Assembly (NCBI GenBank): GCA_016703155.1 | Contig: JADJCP010000006.1 | Span: forward strand, 1 to 64,000 | Length of the DNA: 64,000 nucleotides | Origin: Hydrogenophilales bacterium | Lineage (GTDB): Bacteria > Pseudomonadota > Gammaproteobacteria > Burkholderiales > Thiobacillaceae | Reading direction: 5' to 3' | Part shown: positions 1-9,567 of the stretch, piece by piece | Position numbering within the stretch: the first letter of the stretch is position 1 | Layout: each line of letters opens with the position of its first letter | The notes under the pieces: generated by a model | The model's database searches: none | What the model saw: the letters and a program-made list of their open reading frames with translations, nothing else | What the model was told of the DNA's origin: nothing | Made by a program: the position numbers and the translations under genes

Positions 1-149
1 TCGTCGCCACAGGCGACACCGCCCTTTTTACCGCGCGTAACACATTCGAAGAGGCTGCGCTCCGTCGTTTCGACCCGATAATGTCGGCCATGCACGGCCG
101 TGACCCGCCCTTCCAGGTGGCTGCCACCGGCCCGCGCCTGCGTGGTCAC
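1..149 (-). CDS. rsgA: RsgA, ribosome small-subunit GTPase (5' end only)
   Basis: The first 49 codons are present and the gene runs off the left edge. The translation holds GRVTAVHGRHYRVET and later CVTRGKKGGVACGD, which match the N-terminal OB-fold of RsgA (family knowledge), a circularly permuted GTPase that helps mature the 30S subunit. The likely start is a GTG at 149-147 that overlaps the stop of the preceding pterin dehydratase gene, so the two are translationally coupled. The order M48 peptidase, cytochrome, pterin dehydratase, rsgA opposite orn supports the call. No GTPase motifs can be checked because the rest lies outside the window. Confidence 0.85.
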   Translation of the reverse strand, partial: MTTQARAGGSHLEGRVTAVHGRHYRVETTERSLFECVTRGKKGGVACGD

Positions 150-487
150 AGATCGAACAGGGCGTCGATCTTCGCGGCGCAGATAAAGTCGGACTCGGAC
201 AGGCCGTTGATGGCATGAGTGATGTATTCGACACGACAGGTGTTGTAGCCGACGCCGAGGTCGGGATGGTGTCCCTGCTGATGCGAAACCCAGGCGACCG
301 CGTTGACGAAGGTCATGGTGATGTAGTGATCGGCAAACTTGAAGTCACGGCGCAGTTTGCCGTCGATCACTTGCCATTTCGCAGTAGCCCAGGAATGCTT
401 GTTGATCTCGTCTGCCGAAAGAGGCGGGATGCCGCCTTCGCAAGGTTTGCATTTGCCTTTGGCCAGACCACAGAAGGTATCGCTCAT
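146..487 (-). CDS. Pterin-4-alpha-carbinolamine dehydratase family protein
   Basis: A 113-residue protein of the usual length for this family, which dehydrates 4a-hydroxytetrahydrobiopterin to regenerate the pterin cofactor of aromatic amino acid hydroxylases. The signature region HQQGHHPDLGVGY with the following H and D residues (about residues 70-100) is intact. The N-terminus carries an extra Cys pair (CGLAKGKCKPC), often seen in bacterial members. The gene overlaps rsgA by four bases and follows a cytochrome gene. No aromatic hydroxylase gene is in view, so the physiological substrate is not shown here. Confidence 0.9.
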   Translation of the reverse strand: MSDTFCGLAKGKCKPCEGGIPPLSADEINKHSWATAKWQVIDGKLRRDFKFADHYITMTFVNAVAWVSHQQGHHPDLGVGYNTCRVEYITHAINGLSESDFICAAKIDALFDL

Positions 488-494
488 CGAAGTC

Positions 495-800
495 TCACTT
501 GAATTTGTAGAAGGTCTTGTTCAAATACGCGCCCAGATTCAGCTCGTCTTCTGGAAATAGGTTCAGGCCGAGCATGGCATTGCAGGTTCCAATACGTTGC
601 GCGAGTTGATCGGCACTTTTTACCTTCCTGTCGACGCGTGTATAGATTTTCGCGCCGTCGCCATTGAATTTGTCGGCATGGCAGCCATTGCAACTCTGTG
701 TATGCAGTTTGCCTCCGGTCTCGGCGTTGCCTTTGGCGAAAGGCGCAGCCTGAGCACCCGTGGCAAGCAGGAAAGACAGAATCAGGATAATTTGTCGCAT
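495..800 (-). CDS. Small periplasmic monoheme cytochrome c
   Basis: A 101-residue protein with a cleavable signal peptide (residues 1 to about 19, ending AQA) and one heme-binding motif CNGCH at residues 37-41. Met76 in the NAMLGLN segment is a plausible distal ligand. It should be exported and carry electrons in the periplasm. The start is supported by an AAAGGAG ribosome-binding site. It lies between the M48 peptidase and pterin dehydratase genes on the same strand. The electron donor and acceptor cannot be deduced. Confidence 0.88.
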   Translation of the reverse strand: MRQIILILSFLLATGAQAAPFAKGNAETGGKLHTQSCNGCHADKFNGDGAKIYTRVDRKVKSADQLAQRIGTCNAMLGLNLFPEDELNLGAYLNKTFYKFK

Positions 801-818
801 GGGATGGCTCCTTTCAAA

Positions 819-2085
819 TCAGGTACGCAGCGCCTGCGGGCGCTTATGCAGGTAGGTCTCAAGCCGACCGATCCGCTCACTTGCCTTCGGATGGCTGTCG
901 TAGAACAGAGAATAAACCGGATCCGGGGTGAGTGTGGCAGCATTGTCCCGATACAACTTTACCAGTGCGGCTATGAGATGGGCGGGATGCGCCTGGTCGG
1001 CCGCGAAGGCATCAGCCTCGAACTCGTGCTTGCGGGAATAATGGCTCATCAGCGGTGTCAGAGGGAAGGTGAAAACCGGCAGCACAAGGAAGAACAGGGC
1101 GAGCGCGCTGGCATTGCTGGTCATCTCGACGCCCAGGCCACTGTAAAACCAGGGCATGTCTTTTGCCCAAGCAAGGAAATATAGCAGCACCAGACTCAGA
1201 CCGAACATCAGGGCAATGCGCTTGGCGATATGGCGTCGCTTGTAATGCCCGAGCTCGTGAGCAAGAACGGCTTCGGTTTGCTCGGCAGAAAGCTGCTCAA
1301 GCAGTGTATCGAAGAAGAATGCGCTTGGCCTTGCCCAGGCCGGTGAAATAGGCATTGCCATGGGCGCTGCGGCGCGAGCCGTCCATGATGTAGACGCCTT
1401 GGCTCTGAAAGCCTGTGCGACGTAGCAGCTCTTCGATTCGACTTCTTAGCGACAGATCCTGCAACGGGTTGAATTTGTTGAAAAGCGGCGCGATGAACGT
1501 TGGATAGATCGCCAGGACGAGCAGGTTGAACGCCATCCAGGCTAACCAGACCCAAAGCCACCAGTGCTCACCCATGCCGGCCATGAGCCAGAGCGTGAGC
1601 ATGATCAAGGGTGTGCCAATGGCCAGGCCGAGCAGGCTTTCTTTACCAAGATCGACAAAAAAACCGCTCAGTGTTTGGCGATTGAACCCGAACCGGGCCT
1701 CGACACCGAATTGACGGTAGATCGACAGGGGGACTTCGACGATGCCCGACAAAGCCATCATCCCGAGCAGCAGCAGCGTGCCGGCAAACAAAGGAGCGTC
1801 TGTGGTATCGCCCGCCAGACGGTTGAGCCAGTTCAAACCGCCGCCCAAGGTAAACCACCAGAGCAGACCGCCCTCGATCGCCAGATGCAGCAGGCCAAGA
1901 CGGGTCTTGGCCAGGGTGTAATGCGCCGCCTTGGTGTGCTGCTCGTGACTGATGACCTCGGCGAACGCCGGGGGCAGGGCGTCGCGGTGCAAAAAAACAT
2001 GGCGCATCTGGCGCAGGGCCAACCAGAACTTGAGACCAAAAGTGACGATGAAGGCGGCCAGAAAAATGTTCGTGAATGAAACCAT
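819..2085 (-). CDS. M48 family (Ste24-like) membrane metalloprotease, frame broken
   Basis: Two overlapping frames together encode one protein of about 420 residues. The N-terminal part (from ATG at 2085) has several hydrophobic segments and ends in GNAYFTGLGKAKRI. The C-terminal part resumes FFDTLLEQL and carries the zinc motif HELGH and the later ligand region HEFEAD. This is the architecture of Ste24/CAAX-protease-like M48 peptidases of the inner membrane. The frames meet at 1317/1318. Inserting two bases (restoring a Val codon after KRI) would rejoin them as KRIVFFDTLLEQL. This is either a true frameshift mutation or a sequence error. The gene is divergent from orn. Confidence 0.82.
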
Positions 2086-2279
2086 GGGTCGAGTCGAGGT
2101 GATCTCAGAATAGTCGTGGAGAGTTTTCCGATGGGGCGGTTCCCGATGCTTGAGCCCCACGTATTTTGGGGTTGGCAACCGCGATGACGCAGCCGCGACG
2201 ATTATGCCACAATCAGCGTTTTTCACCGTTGGGCTGGCGCGTCCCCGAGCCAGACTAGCGACACCGCCAAGGAACGTCT

Positions 2280-2828
2280 ATGCCGCAAAACGAGAGCCAC
2301 CTGGTCTGGATCGATATGGAGATGTCAGGGCTGGAGCCGGATCGGGATCGCATCCTGGAAGTCGCCCTGGTGGTGACCGACAAGGATCTCAACCTGGTCG
2401 CCGAAGGTCCTGTCCTCGTGGTGCATCAACCCGACGCGGTGCTCGATGCCATGGACAACTGGAACAAAGGTACCCACGGCAAGTCCGGACTGATCGACAA
2501 GGTCAAGGCGTCGACGCTTGATGACGCCGAGGTCGAGACGCGGATGATCGCTTTCATGAAAGAGCATGTACCGGCGCGCACCTCGCCGATGTGCGGCAAT
2601 TCCATCTGCCAGGATCGGCGCTTCATGGCGCGTTACATGCCGAAGTTGGAGGCCTATTTCCACTACCGTAATCTGGACGTTTCGACCTTCAAGGAACTCG
2701 CCAGGCGCTGGAAGCCGGCCATCATGGACGGCTTCAAGAAACAGAACAACCATACGGCCTTGTCCGACATCATCGAGTCGATCGATGAACTGAAGTACTA
2801 CCGCCAACACTTCATCAAACTTGACTGA
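2280..2828 (+). CDS. orn: Oligoribonuclease
   Basis: A 182-residue DEDDh-type 3'-5' exoribonuclease that degrades short RNAs, including pGpG from c-di-GMP turnover, to mononucleotides. The first acidic motif DMEMSGLEPD (about residues 12-21) and the C-terminal helix IIESIDELKYYRQHF typical of Orn are present. The start is set by AAGGAAC upstream of the ATG. The divergent M48 peptidase neighbour is typical of betaproteobacteria. The window also encodes a GGDEF and an HD-GYP protein, so Orn is relevant to the same signalling circuit. Confidence 0.95.
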   Translation: MPQNESHLVWIDMEMSGLEPDRDRILEVALVVTDKDLNLVAEGPVLVVHQPDAVLDAMDNWNKGTHGKSGLIDKVKASTLDDAEVETRMIAFMKEHVPARTSPMCGNSICQDRRFMARYMPKLEAYFHYRNLDVSTFKELARRWKPAIMDGFKKQNNHTALSDIIESIDELKYYRQHFIKLD

Positions 2829-2878
2829 GTCGAGCTGCCACGTGCGACTCAGTGTCGAGAGATAAAAGGGAACAACGC

Positions 2879-5432
2879 ATGAAACCGGGCACCCATTTCT
2901 ATGTCGAGGTCAATCCACGCTTGCCGCGCCGCCTGGTGCGTTTGCAGGAATTGTCGGAAAACCTGTGGTACAGCTGGGACCGGTCGACCCGCACCCTGTT
3001 CGCGCGGCTCCATCCCGGACTGTGGGATGCGGTCGGCCACAATCCCAAGGCGTTCCTGAAGCGCGTCGACGAAGAACGGCTGATCGAGGCCGCCGAGGAT
3101 CATATCTTCGTCGGCAGCTACAACCGGGTACTGTCCGCCTTCGATACCTACATGAGCGAGCCGCTCAGCCGGGACTCCGGGGTGGAGATGCGGGAAGGTG
3201 AACTGATTGCCTATTTCTGCGCCGAGTTCGGTTTTCACGAGGGGTTCCCGATCTACTCCGGCGGTCTGGGTATTCTTGCCGGCGACCACTGCAAAGCGGC
3301 TTCGGACCTGCGTCTGCCGTTCATCGCCGTCGGCCTGTTGTATCGCCAGGGCTATTTTTTTCAGCGCATCGACAACGACGGGCACCAGATCGCCACCTAT
3401 ACCGACTCCGATTTCGACGATTTGCCGATCTATCCGGCGCAGCGCGACGACGGTAGTGAAGTCCACGTCAGCATCGAGATGGCCAACCGCACGGTGATCG
3501 CCAAGGTCTGGGAAGCGCGCATCGGCCATGTCAAACAATACCTTCTGGATACCGATCTGCCGGAAAACTCCACCGAGGATCGCGATATTACCCACCAGCT
3601 CTATGGCGGCGACCGGCGTACGCGCATCCAGCAGGAGATCGTCCTCGGCGTCGGTGGCGTGCGCGCCCTCCAGGAGATGGGTATCCAGCCGAGTGCCTAC
3701 CATATCAACGAAGGCCACGCCGCCTTCCTGGTGCTGGAGCGCGTCCGGCGCAAGGTCAAGCAGGGCTTGCCGTTCCACGCCGCGCTGGAAGTGGTGGCCG
3801 CGAACACCGTGTTCACGACGCATACCCCGGTGCCGGCGGGACATGACCACTTCAGCGAGGAAATGATCTGGGAATACTTCGGCCGCTGCTGCACCGACAT
3901 CGGTATGCCGCGCGATGAGTTCATGCGCATGGGCGGTGCCGTGCATGGCCAGGAGTTCAATATGACCAAGCTGGCACTGAATGGCTCGCGGCACCACAAC
4001 GGCGTGTCGCGAATCCACGGCAGCGTTTCATCGCAAATCTGCGCCGACATGTGGCCGGAGATCAGTCCGGACGAGTCGCCCATGGACTACATCACCAACG
4101 GCGTCCATGTGGCGAGCTTCCTGGCCCAGGAATGGGTCGACCTGTTCGACAACAAGCTCGGCTACGAGTGGCGCCGGCGCCTGTGCGACGTCGACTTCTG
4201 GCGCAAGATCGAGAACATCCCGGATCACCATTTCTGGGCCGTGCATCAGGCGCTGAAGACTCAGATGCTGCATACCCTGAGACATCGGGTAACCCAGCAG
4301 CATCTGCGCAATCACGGCTCGGAGGCGCACTTGGAGCGCATGCTCAAGCACGCCAACGCCCTCGATCCGAACACCCTGATCATCGGTTTTGCCCGGCGTT
4401 TCGCCACGTATAAGCGGGCCGCCCTGCTTTTCGAAAACATGGATTGGATGCGCCAGATCATCGGCGATGCCAATCGGCCGGTGCTGTTCATCTTCGCCGG
4501 CAAGGCCCACCCGGCCGACAGGCCAGGCCAGGATCTGATCCGGCGCATTCATGAAATCTCCCGCTCGCCCGAGTTCGAAGGCAAACTACTTCTCGTCGAA
4601 GGCTACGATCTGGGACTGAGCCGGCGCTTGGTCTCGGGTTGCGATGTCTGGCTGAACAATCCGATCTACCCGCTCGAGGCCTCGGGTACCTCGGGCATGA
4701 AGGCCGCCATGAACGGCATCATCAACCTGTCGGTCACCGACGGTTGGTGGGACGAGGGCTACGACGGCACGAACGGCTGGGCGATCAAGCCGGCCCCGGG
4801 ATACTTCGACGAAGCACGGCGCAACCGCGAGGATAGTCAGTCGCTCTACGAGCTATTGCAGGATCAGGTCATTCCCATGTATTACCGGCGTAATGAACTG
4901 GGCTTCTCGCCCGATTGGGTGCGCATGGCCAAGCGGTCCATCGCCAGTCTGCTGCCGCGCTTCAACTCCATCCGCATGGTCACCGAGTACGTCGACAAGT
5001 TCTACCTGCCCGCGAGCCGTAGCTGGCAACGCTACGCCGATAACGATTATGCCGGCGCGCGCACGCTGGCGGACTGGAAAGGCAAGGTACGCCAAGCCTG
5101 GGATGGGGTCAGTATCCGCCGTCTGGATGAGCCGGTGCGGCGTATCGGCTATGGGCAGGCGATGGAATTCAAGGTGGCGCTGAATTTGAACGGTTTGGGC
5201 GCCGGAGGATGTTCGCGTCGAATTGATCATGGGCCGGGCTTCGAAACAGGGACAGGACAAGGAACTCAAGGCCGTGCCCTTCAAAGCCAGGCGCGCCCTG
5301 GGAACCGAGCACCAGTTTGCCTTGGCTCTGGCCCCGGAACTCTGTGGTCGATTGCTGTACCGTATACGGGTGTATCCGCACAACGAACTGCTGACCCATC
5401 CATTCGAAACCGGCCTGATGCGCTGGTTGTGA
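2879..5432 (+). CDS. glgP: Alpha-glucan phosphorylase (GT35), frame broken near the 3' end
   Basis: Releases glucose-1-phosphate from glycogen or maltodextrin using pyridoxal phosphate. The protein starts at ATG 2879 after AAAAGGG, and an in-frame GTG at 2852 is less likely. An N-terminal DUF3417-like region is followed by the catalytic core, with the PLP-lysine signature EASGTSGMKAAMNG. The frame is lost at the GGG of 5197-5199. Removing one G gives GLAPEDVRVELIMG and continues to MRWL at 5432, giving about 850 residues, the normal length for this phosphorylase subgroup. It converges on glgA, so glycogen synthesis and breakdown genes are paired. The extra G may be a sequence error. Confidence 0.88.
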
Positions 5433-5470
5433 GCTTGCTGACCCGGGGCCGGGGATGGGTCCCCGGGGGG

Positions 5471-6901
5471 CTACAAGACGAGCGAATCATAGAGTCCAGC
5501 GTAGGCGCTGGCGCTCTTTTCCCAACTGTAATCCTTGCCCATCGCCGCGCTGATCATGCGACGCATGGCCGTTTTGTCGGCAAAGGTGTCCAGGGCGCGC
5601 TGCACGGCGTGCCATAACGCGTGTGGCGCGGCTTCGTGGAATACAAAGCCGGTCACGCCATCCTCGACCGTGTCCTTCAGTCCGCCGGTGGCGTGGACGA
5701 TGGGCAGGCTGCCATAGCGCTGGCTATACATCTGATTCAAACCGCACGGCTCGAAGCGCGAGGGCATCAGGAAGAAATCGACGCCGGCCTCGATGCGGTG
5801 CGACAGGCCTTCGTCGTAGCCGATGGTCGCCGAGACGCTCCCGGGATGGCTGGCGGCCAGGCCGCGGAAGGCATTCTCCAGGAGCGCGTCGCCGGTACCG
5901 AGCAGCGCAATCTGGCTACCTTGCGCGAGCAGGTTCTCGGCGATCTGAAGTATCCAGTCCAGACCTTTCTGGTGTGTCAGACGCGAGATGATGCCGAACA
6001 GCGGCGCCTCGGCTTTTGGATCCAGGTTGAGATCCGCCTGGAGTACCTGCTTGCAGCGCTTCTTGCCCGCCGGCCCGCGCTGCGAGAATTTGTGCGGCAG
6101 ATGCGGGTCGCTCGCCGGATCCCAGTCGGTGGTGTCGATGCCGTTGAGGATGCCGGTCAGGTGCGCCTGACGGTCGGTAAGCAAACCCTGCATACCCATG
6201 CCGTTGAGCGGCTGCTGGATTTCCAGGGCGTACGACGGGCTGACCGTGGTGATCCAGTCGGCGTAGAACAAGCCCGCCTTGAGGAAAGAGAGGTTGCCGT
6301 AATACTCGACGCCTTCGATGCCGAAGCTGGCCGCCGGCAAGCCCAGCGGTTCGACCATGTCGGGCGGGAAAATACCCTGGTAGGCGAGGTTATGGATGGT
6401 CACCAGGCTGGCCGCGCCGCCGCCGCCGAAGCGTAGATAGGCCGGGGCCAGGGCGGTCTGCCAGTCGTGGCAATGCATGATGTCCGGATGCCAATCCAGC
6501 GGCGAGGTCGGTCCGGAAAGCAACGCGGCGACCCGCGATAGCAGCGCGAAGCGCCAGGCACTGTCGGGATAGTCCTTGCCGTGCGTGTCCTGGTAGGGAC
6601 CGCCCGGGCGCAGGTAATGCCACGGGTAGTCCACCACATAGACCGGTGTACCGGAGCCCGGCATGGTGGCTTCAAGCAAGCGCACGATGCCATAACCGGG
6701 AATGTGCTCGAAATGCGCGACCTCGCGGGGGTTGATCACGCCGTCGATGACGTTATGGTAGCCAGGCAACAATAACCGGCAGTCGACGCCGAGGGATCTA
6801 AGCGCCCCGGGTAGGGCACCGGAGACGTCCGCCAGGCCCCCCGTTTTGATCAGCGGGCGAGCCTCGGAGGTGGCGAACAGGACGGATATGGGGCGCTTCA
6901 T
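5471..6901 (-). CDS. glgA: Glycogen synthase (ADP-glucose type, GT5)
   Basis: A 476-residue enzyme elongating glycogen from ADP-glucose. The N-terminal KTGGLADVSGALP motif, which binds ADP-glucose, is at about residues 18-30. The C-terminal half has SRLTHQKGLDW and the RFEPCGLNQMYSQRYG region with the conserved catalytic Glu of the GT-B fold. The ATG at 6901 is chosen because the family start KRPISVLFATSEA follows it and GGGAG lies just upstream. It converges with glgP. No branching enzyme or glgC is in view. Confidence 0.93.
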   Translation of the reverse strand: MKRPISVLFATSEARPLIKTGGLADVSGALPGALRSLGVDCRLLLPGYHNVIDGVINPREVAHFEHIPGYGIVRLLEATMPGSGTPVYVVDYPWHYLRPGGPYQDTHGKDYPDSAWRFALLSRVAALLSGPTSPLDWHPDIMHCHDWQTALAPAYLRFGGGGAASLVTIHNLAYQGIFPPDMVEPLGLPAASFGIEGVEYYGNLSFLKAGLFYADWITTVSPSYALEIQQPLNGMGMQGLLTDRQAHLTGILNGIDTTDWDPASDPHLPHKFSQRGPAGKKRCKQVLQADLNLDPKAEAPLFGIISRLTHQKGLDWILQIAENLLAQGSQIALLGTGDALLENAFRGLAASHPGSVSATIGYDEGLSHRIEAGVDFFLMPSRFEPCGLNQMYSQRYGSLPIVHATGGLKDTVEDGVTGFVFHEAAPHALWHAVQRALDTFADKTAMRRMISAAMGKDYSWEKSASAYAGLYDSLVL

Positions 6902-6979
6902 GGGATCTCCCGAGTCAATGCCCGAATTATAGCGCTCCAAAAATAAGCCGCGGCTAATGCAGTCCGCCGCCTGGACATC

Positions 6980-7450
6980 TCAGGGCTTCAGGTAAACAAA
7001 GCCTTCCTTGGCCTGGAGTTTGCCAATCTCGGCAACGCCGGAAGGTACGACCTTGGCTTCCATGATCACGGCTTCGTCCGTCAGATTGCGGCCTTTGAGG
7101 GTATTGCGGCAGACGCGAAAATCGACGCCGCGGTCACGTAGACCGGCGACCTGGGGTTGGAAGGCGCCTTTGTCGTCCTTGGCATCGTTCAGCAAAAAAT
7201 CGATACCCTTGCCATGGGTGACTACGACGATCTTGGCGTCTGGGGCGGCGTTGATGTGGTTGTCGGCATTGCGCATGGCGATGCGGGCGTTGCTGGAGTC
7301 GTTGATGTGGTAGACCACCTTTTCCTGAGGTTCCTCGGCAGCCTTCCGCGCGACAGGGTTGGCCGCGGATTTTGCGGGTTCGGCGGCGAGGGCCGGGGCA
7401 GCGATCAGGCAGGTGCTCAGCAAGGCGTAATACAGAAAGGTCGGCTTCAT
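6980..7450 (-). CDS. Secreted DsrE/DsrF-like family protein
   Basis: A 156-residue protein with a signal peptide (MKPTFLYYALLSTCLIAAP, cleavage after ALA) followed by an Ala/Pro/Lys-rich spacer and a domain reading KVVYHINDSSNARIAMRNADNHINA, then KIVVVTHGKGIDFLL, typical of the DsrE-like fold. One Cys (VCRNTLKGRNL) sits where family members often have a conserved cysteine. Exported DsrE-like proteins are common in sulfur-oxidizing and heavy-metal-exposed proteobacteria, and their function is not firmly known. The ATG at 7450 has GGAGTGACT upstream. It lies between glgA and divergent zwf. Confidence 0.8.
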   Translation of the reverse strand: MKPTFLYYALLSTCLIAAPALAAEPAKSAANPVARKAAEEPQEKVVYHINDSSNARIAMRNADNHINAAPDAKIVVVTHGKGIDFLLNDAKDDKGAFQPQVAGLRDRGVDFRVCRNTLKGRNLTDEAVIMEAKVVPSGVAEIGKLQAKEGFVYLKP

Positions 7451-7642
7451 AGTCACTCCATCGGGTACGTTGGTTGATCTCGGCAATGCCGCGCGCGATA
7501 GGCGGCATCGGAACTGCGGCTTGCAGTTTGCTACCCTGTCGGCAATATTGCAGTGGTACAAAGCAGCTAGCGCATGTTGCATACGCATCGGATTTCCACC
7601 GCAACCCTGGGTGGACAACCCGAGCACTCGAAAAGGATGGCC

Positions 7643-9109
7643 ATGTTCGATCAGGATAAACCGCTACCGCCCTGCAACTTCGTCATCTTCGGCGCCACCG
7701 GCAACCTGGCTGGAAAGAAATTGTTGCCGGCGTTGTTTCGTCTGGAGTTGTCGGGACGTTTGCCCGAAGGCCTGAACTTCATCGCTTTCGCTCGGCGCGA
7801 CTGGGACGATGCCGCGTGGCAGGCGCACATGCGCCAGATTCTCGATACCCCGGGGCCGGAACTGGAGCGCTTCATGGCCCGCTTCGATTATCTGCGCGGC
7901 GAACTCCACGATCCGGCGGCTTATGCCGAGCTGAAAGAGGCCCTGGCCAAACCCAAGCTCGGGGTCTGTTCCAACGTGGTGTTCTACCTGGCGATCAAGC
8001 CCGACGACTTCCCGGCGGTGATCAGGCATCTCGACGGCGCCGGGCTTTCCAGGCCGCGCGGTTTGCATCGCATCGTCGTCGAAAAGCCCTTCGGCCAGGA
8101 TCTGGAGACGGCCCAGGCCCTCAACCAGTTGCTGCATCGCCATTTCGACGAGGAGCAGGTGTTCCGCATCGACCATTATCTGGGCAAGGAGACCGTGCAG
8201 AACCTGCTGGTCTTCCGCTTCGCCAACACCCTCATCGAGCCGCTCTGGAACCGCAATTACATCGACCATGTGCAGATCACCGTTGCCGAAGAGGCCGGTA
8301 TCGAACTGCGCGCCGATTACTACGATAAGGCCGGAGCCCTGCGCGACATGGTGCAGAACCACCTGCTGCAACTGCTTACCCTGGTCGCCATGGAGCCGCC
8401 GCCGTCACTCGATGCCGATGCCCTGCGCGATGAAAAGGTCAAGGTATTGCGGTCGGTACGGCCGATCCCGGTCAATGCCGTGAGCGCACAGGCACTCAGG
8501 GCGCAATATCGTGCCGGGCCGGGCTTGTCGGGCTACCAGGATGAACCGGGCGTGTCGCCCGGCTCGGTCACCGAGACCTATGCCGCCGCCAGGTTCTACA
8601 TCGACAACTGGCGCTGGCGTGGCGTGCCCTTTTACCTGCGCACCGGCAAGCGATTGAACGACACCGTGTCGATGATCGCCATCCGCTTTCGCCATCCGCC
8701 GCAGCAGTTGTTCCGGGAGACCGCGCTGGAAAGCATCGCCCCCAACTGGATCGTCCTGTCGCTCCAGCCCGAGGAGTCGATGCACATGGAGATCCACGCC
8801 AAGCAGCCGGGTCTGGGCATGGATACCCGGGTGTTGCGTCTGAATGCCTGTTTCCGCGATGCCCGTGATCAGCCGCTGGATGCCTACGAGACCCTGTTGC
8901 TCGATGTCATCGAGGGTGACCGTACCCTGTTCATCCGCTTCGACGAAGTGGAATGGGCCTGGCGCGTGGTCGATCCCATCCTTCGGCAATGGAGCCAGGA
9001 ACGCGACTTCATCGCGTCCTATCCGGCGGGCAGTTGGGGGCCGCCCGAGGCCGAGCGCTTGTTCGACGGCATCGATACGCACTGGCGCAACAGCGTCGAA
9101 CCCGCCTAG
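7643..9109 (+). CDS. zwf: Glucose-6-phosphate 1-dehydrogenase
   Basis: Oxidizes glucose-6-phosphate to 6-phosphogluconolactone with NADP. The 488-residue protein has the dinucleotide fingerprint GATGNLAGKKLLPALF at its start and the active-site signature RIDHYLGKE in the middle. An ATG at 7637 is also possible, but 7643 sits better behind AAGGA. The 3' end overlaps the convergent gamma-glutamylcyclotransferase-like gene by four bases. The gene for the next step, pgl, is in the same window at 55.5 kb but not linked. Confidence 0.95.
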   Translation: MFDQDKPLPPCNFVIFGATGNLAGKKLLPALFRLELSGRLPEGLNFIAFARRDWDDAAWQAHMRQILDTPGPELERFMARFDYLRGELHDPAAYAELKEALAKPKLGVCSNVVFYLAIKPDDFPAVIRHLDGAGLSRPRGLHRIVVEKPFGQDLETAQALNQLLHRHFDEEQVFRIDHYLGKETVQNLLVFRFANTLIEPLWNRNYIDHVQITVAEEAGIELRADYYDKAGALRDMVQNHLLQLLTLVAMEPPPSLDADALRDEKVKVLRSVRPIPVNAVSAQALRAQYRAGPGLSGYQDEPGVSPGSVTETYAAARFYIDNWRWRGVPFYLRTGKRLNDTVSMIAIRFRHPPQQLFRETALESIAPNWIVLSLQPEESMHMEIHAKQPGLGMDTRVLRLNACFRDARDQPLDAYETLLLDVIEGDRTLFIRFDEVEWAWRVVDPILRQWSQERDFIASYPAGSWGPPEAERLFDGIDTHWRNSVEPA

Positions 9110-9525
9110 GTCAGCCTGTCAAAGCCAAGATAACAAACCTCGAAGTGGCTTTTGCCACAGCGCAGGAACGCCTTGAAATCCCAGTCGCCTGTCATCAAGA
9201 GATGGCGGTGTTCTGGTTTGAAGACATAGGCCCAAGTTTCAGCCGTATGGCCGCCCGATAGTTCTACCTGCACCAGGGTGCGCGCATACATCTCGCCTTC
9301 GAAGGCATCCAGTCGAGGCCAGGCAGACTCCGGCAGGTCGAGGTAGAGCAGGCCGTCAACGCGCGCGTTGCCTGCTGGCTGGATGCCCGGGTATGTCGCG
9401 TCGCGCACGGGGTGGCGGCTGAACCCGGGCAAGGTGGCCGGCACGCTTCTCAAATCAACCGCACACACCCGCGACATGATGTCGGCGCACATGAGCGAGC
9501 CGTAGGTGAAACAGTGTCTGGACAT
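9106..9525 (-). CDS. Gamma-glutamylcyclotransferase-like (AIG2 family) protein
   Basis: A 139-residue protein with the substrate-binding loop FTYGSLM at residues 6-12 and the region RLDAFEGEMYARTLV, where a conserved Glu acts as the acid/base in the family. Members release 5-oxoproline from gamma-glutamyl groups, but many small bacterial members have unknown substrates. It is convergent with zwf and co-oriented with the unknown gene upstream. Confidence 0.85.
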   Translation of the reverse strand: MSRHCFTYGSLMCADIMSRVCAVDLRSVPATLPGFSRHPVRDATYPGIQPAGNARVDGLLYLDLPESAWPRLDAFEGEMYARTLVQVELSGGHTAETWAYVFKPEHRHLLMTGDWDFKAFLRCGKSHFEVCYLGFDRLT

Positions 9526-9567
9526 GGCGTGCGAGATTGATCTGTCGCGTCGTCGTGGCGCGGGTGT